DNA of 6,158 nucleotides from ZC4RG42 sp036676355 (lineage in GTDB: Bacteria; Pseudomonadota; Gammaproteobacteria; Burkholderiales; SG8-39), in assembly GCA_036676355.1 (NCBI GenBank), contig JAKFDA010000024.1, forward strand, positions 1 through 6,158. The letters run 5' to 3'. A program made the translations under genes and the position numbers. Position 1 is the stretch's first letter. Each line of letters opens with the position of its first letter. Below the pieces are notes generated by a model that made no database searches, was not told the origin of the DNA, and saw only the letters and a list, made by a program, of their open reading frames with translations. This document shows positions 1 through 4,906 of this stretch, piece after piece.

Positions 1-1289
1 CCGCCGTTGCCGCCGTTCGCATTGATGGTCAGCGTGCCAAGGCCGCTGGATGCCGCGTACACCAGCACCGATCCCCCGGCGCCGCCGCCACCACTGCCGT
101 CATTCGTGACCGTTGCATTACCCGCCACGCCGCGCGCATTCAGCGTCGCTGAGCCCGTGATCGTTCCGGACCGAAACATGATGATGCCGCCGCCGGATGC
201 GCCGCTGCTCGCCAGTCCACCGCCGGGGCTACCGGTGCCGTTATTGGTGGTCGCCGCGCCGCCGCCACCGCCAAGGACGAAGCGGTCGACCGCCATCGAA
301 GCCGATGCGCCACCAAAGCCGCCGGTCTGATCAGGCGCGCCTGATGGAATCCAGGCCCATCCTCCCTGGCCACCGACACCTGCGTTGCCGCCGCCGCCAC
401 CGCCGGTGTTGCGATCGTTGGCTGAGGGATTGCCATCGGTCCCGCCGCCACCGGCGTTGCCGGGTGCGCCACGGGCCGAGCTGCCATTCGGATAACCTTC
501 AACTAGCATATTCACCAGCCCGCCGCCCGAGGGCATATACACGTAGCGCGGTGTGCCCGCGACGCCTTCGCCTTTACTGCCATGGAAGTTGCTGGTGGCA
601 AGATTGCGGTAGTCGGTGTTCGATCCGCCGGCTCCGCCGGCGAGCTGGCGAGCTGCACCGCCGCGAAAGCCCAGGCCGCTGACATCCACGATTGCGCCGC
701 CGAGATTCAGATCGCCGACTACATCGATGGCGAGGACGCCGCCGGTGGAGCCGTTCCATGGTTGCGCGGTGAGACCGCTCGCCAGCGCTCCACTGATAAA
801 GGTCGGCACGCGAATGACCTGATAGCTGCGTTTGCCTTGTGACACCGTAGCGGCGGCGTTGGTAAAGGCGTAGAGCGTGGGGCTGGCAATCGTCACGGCG
901 CCGCCCACTACACCGCTCGTTGTGATCGCATATTGATAGCGCCCGGCATTGTTAAGGTTCGCAGCACCCTGTGCCGGATCACCGGCGCCGCCATCGCCAT
1001 ACGCCCCCGTGTTAGCGCTATCGATCGCGGCGTCCTGCATTTGAATGATCAGGATCGTATCGCCGGCCGTGATGGCGGCTGCCGCGCCGGTGGGCGCGCC
1101 CACCGGTATCGAAGTGGCGCCTGCCGCGATGGACGAAGCGCCGGGGTAATAGGTATTGACCACCCCGGTATGCGACAGCACGGCGCATCGGCCCAGCGAC
1201 TGCGCATGAAGCGGCAATGCGAATAACAACGCCGTGGTCAGCAGCAGTATTCGAAGCGAAGTGCGAGCGGCGCGCGCCATGCATTCCAT
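1..1289 (-). CDS. mshQ: MshQ-like exported glycine-rich MSHA biogenesis protein (5' part, runs off left edge)
   Basis: An uninterrupted frame of 429 codons starts at 1289 and is still open at base 1. I chose ATG 1289 because its A is shared with the mshP stop (TGATG) and GGGAG lies six bases upstream; a second in-frame ATG at 1280 has no such site. Residues 1-29 look like a Sec signal peptide: Arg at 6, 9 and 13, a Leu/Ala core at about 14-25, and cleavage near PLHA|QS. Residues 36-270 resemble a beta-rich passenger (ILIIQMQDAAID at 79-90). Residues 270-430 are rich in Gly, Ser and Asn, with runs such as GGGGGGNAG and SGGGGAGGS. The last-gene position after C-D-O-P matches MshQ, whose conserved C-terminal domain would lie outside the window. 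Inferred role: surface or pilus-tip component, by analogy with PilY1. The symbol rests mainly on gene order and general architecture. Confidence 0.8.
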   Translation of the reverse strand, partial: MECMARAARTSLRILLLTTALLFALPLHAQSLGRCAVLSHTGVVNTYYPGASSIAAGATSIPVGAPTGAAAAITAGDTILIIQMQDAAIDSANTGAYGDGGAGDPAQGAANLNNAGRYQYAITTSGVVGGAVTIASPTLYAFTNAAATVSQGKRSYQVIRVPTFISGALASGLTAQPWNGSTGGVLAIDVVGDLNLGGAIVDVSGLGFRGGAARQLAGGAGGSNTDYRNLATSNFHGSKGEGVAGTPRYVYMPSGGGLVNMLVEGYPNGSSARGAPGNAGGGGTDGNPSANDRNTGGGGGGNAGVGGQGGWAWIPSGAPDQTGGFGGASASMAVDRFVLGGGGGAATTNNGTGSPGGGLASSGASGGGIIMFRSGTITGSATLNARGVAGNATVTNDGSGGGGAGGSVLVYAASSGLGTLTINANGGNG

Positions 1290-1705
1290 CAGGCACTCCC
1301 AGGCGGTACCGCGTCGGTGAGGGTCGCGCGAATCTGCCGCTCGACGTAACTCCCGCCATCCGCATTGGCGGGGCATATGGCGCGATTGCACGCGGTGGAC
1401 GTGATTTCGTAGATCGTGATTGTTTGCGCCGCTTCAGTGTGATCGGTCGAAGCACATTGCACGTTGACCGTGAACGCGCCAACGGCAAAAGAGGCGGGCA
1501 CGCTGGAGCAACCGCCACCAGTTGCGCGGAACGCGCCGACTTCGATTCCCGTGCGCGCGGCCTGATAGGCCTGAATGCCGAGCGAGTCGAAGGCCGAGCT
1601 GCGCTGTTGTGCGCTGAATATCGTCACGAGCACCGCACCGAATCCGCCGAGCACGACGAGAATGAACACCGCCACGATGGCGGCGAATCCGCGTGCCTTA
1701 CGCAT
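1289..1705 (-). CDS. mshP: MshP, GspK/PilX-like minor prepilin of the MSHA pilus
   Basis: The protein has 138 residues from ATG 1705, four bases after the mshO stop. ATGs at 1729 and 1738 would overlap mshO, but 1705 gives the short leader MRKARG followed by a hydrophobic segment (residues 7-30, FAAIVAVFILVVLGGFG) typical of a prepilin. No Shine-Dalgarno is evident at any of the three, so coupling to mshO is likely. Position +5 of the mature protein is Val, not the Glu seen in the other pilins here; GspK, the tip pseudopilin of type II secretion, also lacks Glu5. The AYQAARTGIEVGAF segment (46-59) matches the PilX/MshP pattern after the helix. Cys66, Cys84, Cys106 and Cys111 could form two disulfides. 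The expected role is a minor pilin at the fibre tip with MshC, MshD and MshO. The mshQ start overlaps its stop. Confidence 0.85.
   Translation of the reverse strand: MRKARGFAAIVAVFILVVLGGFGAVLVTIFSAQQRSSAFDSLGIQAYQAARTGIEVGAFRATGGGCSSVPASFAVGAFTVNVQCASTDHTEAAQTITIYEITSTACNRAICPANADGGSYVERQIRATLTDAVPPGSA
1296..1300 (-). promoter_or_regulatory. Ribosome-binding site that decides the mshQ start
   Basis: On the minus strand GGGAG sits six bases before ATG 1289, inside the last codons of mshP. Together with the TGATG stop/start overlap it favours 1289 over the in-frame ATG at 1280 and suggests translational coupling of mshQ to mshP. Confidence 0.55.
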
Positions 1706-1709
1706 GGGC

Positions 1710-2639
1710 TCAGGGAATGTTGGTGACATGGACTTCATGATAGAGGCGCACCGATTCGCCGCCGCGTGTCAGCGTCAGTGATATGGAAACGAGTCCCAGA
1801 CTCTGTGTCAGCACGAGCGGGCTGTAGGTGATGTCGCACGCGGCGACGTTGTTCGTCAGCAAGGCACGGGTGCCGAAACCTGCGCCGATCGGTTGATTGA
1901 GCACAATCGTGTAGTTCGTAATGCGTGTCAGCGTGCCTGTTGCATTGCCTTGTGCGTCGAGCGCGCCTGGCGCACATTCGTAAGTCACCGGCCCCTGCAC
2001 GACATGAAAACGATTACCAGGTGATGCGTGAGGAAACTGACGCGCGGCGAAACTGATGCGCGTTTCGTTGGGCAGTGCACCTGCGCCCGTGCCGCTGATC
2101 GTGGAGGTATTGCAGTTCGGCGAGTCCGATGCGGTGCAGTTGCCGCTGCCGAAGGTGTAGGCGTTCGATGTCGTGATGGTTGGATCGGAAAACAGGTTGT
2201 ACACGACCAGGATGTCGCCGTTCTGGATCGGCGAGGGGCTGGTGCTCATCGGTCCAAGCGTGTCGAACTGCGTATCGGGCAAAGCCAAGTCGAGCACGTC
2301 ACCTTGACCGGTGTTGTCCTGCTGCTCGCGATAGCGACCGCCGGTGCGCGTAAGCAGCAGTTCCAGATTGGTGCCGCTTACCCGCAGGCTGTTGGGTAAT
2401 GCGAGCCGGATATCGCGCGCCATGCGCCGCAGCGCGGTATCGGCCATGTCAGTCAGTTCGGCGCGCCGGTTCGAATCGGCGTAAGCGCGCATGGGATCGC
2501 GCAGTGCGACGGCGGCGACGGCGGCGATGATGCCGAGCAGGGTCATCACGACGACGAGTTCGACAAGTGTGACGCCGCGCTCGCATTTGGAAGAGGTTCG
2601 CCCGGACGGTTTCCGTTCATGGTTCGACAGGCTCACCAC
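1710..2639 (-). CDS. mshO: MshO, GspJ/PilW-like minor prepilin (start uncertain)
   Basis: The mature part is clear: 287 residues beginning VTLVELVVVMTLLGII after a Gly, with Glu at +5. It is followed by a long helix with RRMARDIR, the hallmark of GspJ/PilW proteins, and a large globular domain with four Cys (GNC, PNC, YEC, AAC) that could make two disulfides. It lies between mshD and mshP, as MshO does in MSHA operons. The start is doubtful. The only in-frame ATG is at 2771, inside mshD, giving a 66-residue leader. I give GTG 2639, with GAAGGG 12 bases upstream and a 22-residue leader; GTG 2636 and TTG 2651 are alternatives. All three lie in sequence made by dispersed palindromic repeats. An ATG at 2586, exactly where a short leader should begin, is out of frame (see findings), so a frameshifted gene is possible. 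Confidence 0.82.
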   Translation of the reverse strand: MVSLSNHERKPSGRTSSKCERGVTLVELVVVMTLLGIIAAVAAVALRDPMRAYADSNRRAELTDMADTALRRMARDIRLALPNSLRVSGTNLELLLTRTGGRYREQQDNTGQGDVLDLALPDTQFDTLGPMSTSPSPIQNGDILVVYNLFSDPTITTSNAYTFGSGNCTASDSPNCNTSTISGTGAGALPNETRISFAARQFPHASPGNRFHVVQGPVTYECAPGALDAQGNATGTLTRITNYTIVLNQPIGAGFGTRALLTNNVAACDITYSPLVLTQSLGLVSISLTLTRGGESVRLYHEVHVTNIP

Positions 2640-2647
2640 GAACGGAA
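2611..2647. repeat. Palindromic element 1, dispersed-repeat type, loop TTCGACAGGCTCA
   Basis: The arms TTCCGTTCATGG (2611-2622) and CCACGAACGGAA (2636-2647) form a 12-base stem with one mismatch around a 13-base loop. From memory, TTCGACAGGCTCA with flanking GAACGG is the core of a repeat scattered through many proteobacterial genomes, often mistranslated as VVSLSNHER in hypothetical proteins, and that peptide appears here in the mshO frame. Only one copy lies in this window, so the dispersed nature is recall, not observation. Confidence 0.65.
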
Positions 2648-2687
2648 ACAACCCTTCGCGCTCGGAGCGGACGGGAATCCGTCTGCC

Positions 2688-2724
2688 GTCATTCCGGACG
2701 CGCGCAGCGCGAGCCGGAATCCAG
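2688..2724. repeat. Palindromic element 2, GTCATTCCGG...CCGGAATCCAG type
   Basis: ATTCCGG (2691-2697) pairs with CCGGAAT (2714-2720), and CGCGC (2699-2703) pairs with GCGCG (2707-2711) around a GCA loop, making a bulged hairpin. The GTCATTCC...GGAATCCAG frame is like short intergenic repeats seen in Xanthomonas and many betaproteobacteria, and recalls the ATTCCC-N8-GGGAAT layout of Neisseria dRS3. A small GACGG-GAAT-CCGTC hairpin (2670-2683) separates it from element 1. It starts about 15 bases beyond the mshD stop. Confidence 0.6.
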
Positions 2725-2739
2725 GGTGGGCCCGAGCGC

Positions 2740-3204
2740 CTAGTAATCAAACTTGTGGCCGGTGAGTGCATAGCTGGTATTGATCGGGCCCGTCACCGTC
2801 ACGGCGATCTCCAGGGCCCCGGCGACGCCACCGACCGTGGCCGTAACGACCGCGACGTTGACGCTGTAGTTTTCCAGCCCCGCGATCGGCGTGCCGTCCT
2901 CGATGCGATAGATGCCGTTGGTCTGGAAACCGTTGTAATCCTGCGCGTCGTCGAAGCTTGCGCGAGTGGTTTGATCCCGGGTGCCGGGTGGGGCGCCGAT
3001 GACAGCGAACGGCTGCGCCATCACTTCCTCCATTGTCGACTCGGCGATCGCCATCGCCTGCTTGCGCACCATCGGATCGGCACTGTGCGTCGTCGTGCTA
3101 TTGATGACGAGCAGAATACCGGCCAGAGCAACGCCGAGTACGACGATGAGCAACAGCAACTCGGCGAGCGTGAATCCGGCGGCATGGCTACGGTCAGTGC
3201 ACAT
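2740..3204 (-). CDS. mshD: MshD, GspI/PilV-like minor prepilin of the MSHA pilus
   Basis: The protein has 154 residues from ATG 3204. The leader MCTDRSHAAG is followed by FTLAELLLLIVVLG with Glu at +5, a class III prepilin signal for PilD-type peptidase cleavage and methylation. DPMVRKQAMAIAESTMEEVM, shortly after the membrane helix, is the signature of the GspI/PilV/MshD group. The frame stays open upstream to 3402, but that extension is Arg/Ser-rich and antisense-like inside mshC, so I rejected it. ATG 3204 overlaps the mshC end by 11 bases and has GCAGG eight bases upstream within mshC, which suggests coupled translation. The C terminus (GHKFDY) ends just before the palindromic repeats at the mshO junction. 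The inferred role is a minor pilin in the priming/tip complex. The mature part has no Cys. Confidence 0.85.
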   Translation of the reverse strand: MCTDRSHAAGFTLAELLLLIVVLGVALAGILLVINSTTTHSADPMVRKQAMAIAESTMEEVMAQPFAVIGAPPGTRDQTTRASFDDAQDYNGFQTNGIYRIEDGTPIAGLENYSVNVAVVTATVGGVAGALEIAVTVTGPINTSYALTGHKFDY

Positions 3205-3637
3205 AGCCGGTGCCTGCTTCGACGGTGATGATGCGGTTCGTCCCGCCACCGCTAACGGTAAGCGCGACGCCTGTGCTCGGCTCACCCTGTGCGTTGAAGA
3301 CGAAAGTGGTATCCGGACCGATCGTGACGCTGGATGGCGCACTGCGCGTGAAATTCGATTCGCCCTGCGGCGATGCGACCGTGACGGTGCCCGTACACGC
3401 AAAGTCAGTGCACATCGTCAGGTTGACTGTGTTGCCGGCTATGGTCGCCGTTACCGTACGTCGCGCGGCGACCGCAACCTTTTGACCGTAAGCGAGTTGC
3501 GCGCGCACCTCATCAGCGAAGCCGGTGGCATCGAAGCTGCGGCGGTCGAACATGCTAGTTCCAAAGACGGCAAGGATGGCGGCGATGAGCATCACCGCCA
3601 CCAGTTCCGCTAGGGTGAAGCCATGTTGGCTGCGCAT
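3194..3637 (-). CDS. mshC: MshC, GspH/FimU-like minor prepilin of the MSHA pilus
   Basis: The protein has 147 residues from ATG 3637, with leader MRSQHG, then FTLAELVAVMLIAAILAVFG with Glu at +5. A TTG three codons upstream (3646) is in frame, but neither start has a clear Shine-Dalgarno. The helix continues into FADEVRAQLAYGQKVAVAARR (split by Gly at 51), typical of GspH-like proteins, and a beta-rich C-terminal half follows. Cys76 and Cys81 could form a small disulfide loop. It is the first gene after the mshA terminator and the first of the C-D-O-P minor pilin series; its last 11 bases overlap mshD. Its expression probably depends on read-through past the terminator or on a weak local promoter in the 108-base gap. 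The family call is firm. The exact MshC name rests on gene order, since MshC and other GspH-like proteins are hard to tell apart. Confidence 0.83.
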   Translation of the reverse strand: MRSQHGFTLAELVAVMLIAAILAVFGTSMFDRRSFDATGFADEVRAQLAYGQKVAVAARRTVTATIAGNTVNLTMCTDFACTGTVTVASPQGESNFTRSAPSSVTIGPDTTFVFNAQGEPSTGVALTVSGGGTNRIITVEAGTGYVH

Positions 3638-3651
3638 GGCGATCAAATCAT

Positions 3652-3688
3652 TAAAACAAAGGGAACGGTGGCTTGCGCGACCGTTCCC
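3652..3688 (-). terminator. Intrinsic terminator between mshA and mshC
   Basis: On the minus strand GGGAACGGT (3688-3680) pairs perfectly with ACCGTTCCC (3669-3661) around a 10-base loop, and the stem is followed at once by TTTGTTTTAA. That is a 9-pair stem plus a U-rich tail, in the right place 58 bases past the mshA stop. On the plus strand the stem is followed by CTGCG before any T run, so it acts mainly in the operon direction. It probably lets only part of the transcription pass to mshC-mshQ. Confidence 0.8.
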
Positions 3689-3745
3689 CTGCGTTTAATT
3701 TTTGTAGTGCTCTACGGTGCGCCGACAAGCGATTGAACAATATTT

Positions 3746-4111
3746 TTAGTTCACGCCGATCGCGACGAAAGTCGCGGAGCCGCCATCTGCGTGCGTTACC
3801 GTGCAATCCACACTCGTGTTGACGGTGACTGCTGCTGCCGTAATGGTGTAATCCGCGGTCAGGGCCGTTTGCAGCAAGCTTTCCGCGTCGGTGCAGTTAG
3901 CTACCGGTGTCCCTTTCGCCGAATCCGCCATCTCCTGCGCATAGTTCAGCGCGGAAGCCGAGGACAAGGCGCCGGCCACGCCGTCAACGGCAGCCTGGCG
4001 CGCTTCAGTGCGCATGTCCACGAATTGCGGTACAGCTACAACAGCCAGGATCGCCAGAATGACCATCACGGCGACCAGTTCAATCAAAGTGAAACCAGCG
4101 TTCTTCTTCAT
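3746..4111 (-). CDS. mshA: MshA, major MSHA pilin precursor
   Basis: The protein has 121 residues from ATG 4111. The frame is open up to 4180, but ATG 4111 has GGGGAGAGAAG just upstream and gives the short leader MKKNAG; cleavage leaves FTLIELVAVMVILAILAVVAVPQF with Glu at +5. The stretch VDMRTEARQAAVDGVAGALSS (split by later residues SASALNYA) closely fits the MshA pattern of Vibrio and its relatives. Cys73 and Cys103 bracket the variable C-terminal region as the pilin disulfide loop. The mature protein of about 115 residues is short next to the roughly 170 of Vibrio MshA. Its own upstream gap, strong ribosome-binding site and terminator mark it as the highly expressed subunit of the operon. 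It would be cleaved and methylated by a PilD-type peptidase, encoded elsewhere, and polymerised over MshG. Confidence 0.87.
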   Translation of the reverse strand: MKKNAGFTLIELVAVMVILAILAVVAVPQFVDMRTEARQAAVDGVAGALSSASALNYAQEMADSAKGTPVANCTDAESLLQTALTADYTITAAAVTVNTSVDCTVTHADGGSATFVAIGVN

Positions 4112-4356
4112 GTTACTTCTCTCCCCAAGAGTTAAGGCTTCATCAGAATTCAAGTTAATCGGGTTCACATCGCATGGCATTCAGCTCGCCGGTCTTGCCC
4201 CCTCCGACGTCGACTTATCGCCACTTTTCATAAAGCGTCGCGATCCTAACAGCACATTCAATGCTCAATCAGGAATTTCCGCACACACATCATTGCATTG
4301 ACCCTTACACAGCACGAACCAGACCAGTAGGCGCAGGCCGATCAATCCAACGTGTT
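4112..4356 (-). promoter_or_regulatory. Gap upstream of mshA, probable pilin promoter region
   Basis: This 245-base stretch between the upstream prepilin stop and mshA has no convincing gene and no intrinsic terminator. Its length, in an operon where other junctions overlap or are short, suggests a dedicated mshA promoter. I see no strong match. A sigma-54-like TGG-N8-GTGC arrangement sits at 4326-4312, with GG and GC ten bases apart. A weak sigma-70 pair, TTGAGC and TAGGAT (near 4270-4245), has only 14 bases of spacing. Both could be chance. Confidence 0.35.
4116..4126 (-). promoter_or_regulatory. Strong ribosome-binding site of mshA
   Basis: GGGGAGAGAAG on the minus strand lies 4-14 bases before ATG 4111. 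It is the longest purine-rich Shine-Dalgarno in the window. It fixes the mshA start against the in-frame ATG at 4180 and fits high expression of the major pilin. Confidence 0.75.
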
Positions 4357-4902
4357 TCAGCGTGAATTAATGCTCCAGCGATAGGGTTCGATCGGCGCGA
4401 ATTCGAGACGACGAATGCCGCGCAAGGGCTCGCTCAACATTTCGCCGCCGGGGAGGGCGCCTTGTTCCGCCCATACCTTGAAGCGGATGTCGTTATGCGG
4501 ATTGCGCGGTGCTTCGAGGTGCGTCGTACGGAGCGCGCGATAGACGAGTTCGTGTACACGTTTGTCGTAGTACCAACCGCGCGGCGGCGCGAGTTCAAGC
4601 GGCGCGTCGCCGTAGAAGGCGCCGACATACAGGTGCGGTTTGTCCGCCAGCCAGTCGATCGGGTTCTGCTTTGCCAGAGCGGGGATCGCATCGTCGGCGT
4701 TGCCCGCGATCAGGCCTGCTACACGTAGATGAAGCGCGGCGCGCACGCCGGACGCAACCTGCTCCATGGCGATCTTCTCGGCTTGTTCGGCGTAGTCGGT
4801 TGCCATTTTGAAAAGCACGGTGGCCAGTACAGCGATAACAACGACGACCACTACGAGTTCTACCAGGCTGAATCCGCGCTGGCGGCGACTTACGATCATC
4901 AT
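4357..4902 (-). CDS. Type IV prepilin-like protein in the mshF/mshB position
   Basis: The protein has 181 residues from ATG 4902, or ATG 4899 one codon later, four bases after the mshG stop. The leader MMIVSRRQRG precedes FSLVELVVVVVVIAVLATVLF, a class III prepilin signal with Glu at +5 and a Val-rich membrane helix (11-31). The helix continues to about residue 63 (YAEQAEKIAMEQVASGVRAAL). The C-terminal part holds NPIDWL (80-85), LYVGAFYG (91-98) and GWYYDKRVHELVYRAL (109-124). It has no Cys, so it lacks the pilin disulfide loop. In Vibrio, mshF and mshB lie between mshG and mshA; here one gene takes that place. I cannot tell whether it is a divergent MshF, MshB or a lineage-specific minor pilin, so I give no symbol. 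Its close spacing to mshG means they are almost certainly co-transcribed. Confidence 0.85.
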   Translation of the reverse strand: MMIVSRRQRGFSLVELVVVVVVIAVLATVLFKMATDYAEQAEKIAMEQVASGVRAALHLRVAGLIAGNADDAIPALAKQNPIDWLADKPHLYVGAFYGDAPLELAPPRGWYYDKRVHELVYRALRTTHLEAPRNPHNDIRFKVWAEQGALPGGEMLSEPLRGIRRLEFAPIEPYRWSINSR

Positions 4903-4906
4903 GCGT

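Noticed and set aside
345..358. GGAATCCAGG in mshQ shared with palindromic element 2
   Set aside because: Only ten bases match, with no inverted arm nearby, and the stretch codes in frame within mshQ; it is chance identity.
7..682. Two overlapping plus-strand frames, one Pro-rich and one Arg-rich, at the left edge
   Set aside because: They are the complement of the Gly codons of mshQ (GGC/GGT read as GCC/ACC/CCG). The minus-strand frame has a signal peptide, a ribosome-binding site and an operon position.
1018..1518. Minus-strand frame spanning the mshP-mshQ boundary
   Set aside because: It overlaps both real genes in another frame, is rich in Arg, Pro and Ser, and has no prepilin or signal sequence.
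3205..3402. N-terminal extension of mshD up to ATG 3402
   Set aside because: It would add 66 Arg/Ser-rich residues before the prepilin leader, lying wholly inside mshC. ATG 3204 gives a normal leader with a nearby GCAGG.
2981..3613. Plus-strand open frame opposite mshD and mshC
   Set aside because: It crosses two clear prepilin genes on the other strand, shows no motif, and has the composition of a shadow frame.
3705..3716. GTAG-TGCT-CTAC mini-hairpin after mshA
   Set aside because: The four-pair stem is too short to be a terminator or regulatory element on its own; the neighbouring 9-pair stem with a U tract explains the region.
4112..4180. N-terminal extension of mshA up to ATG 4180
   Set aside because: The extension runs through the strong ribosome-binding site and would put 23 extra residues before MKKNAG, which is already a standard leader.
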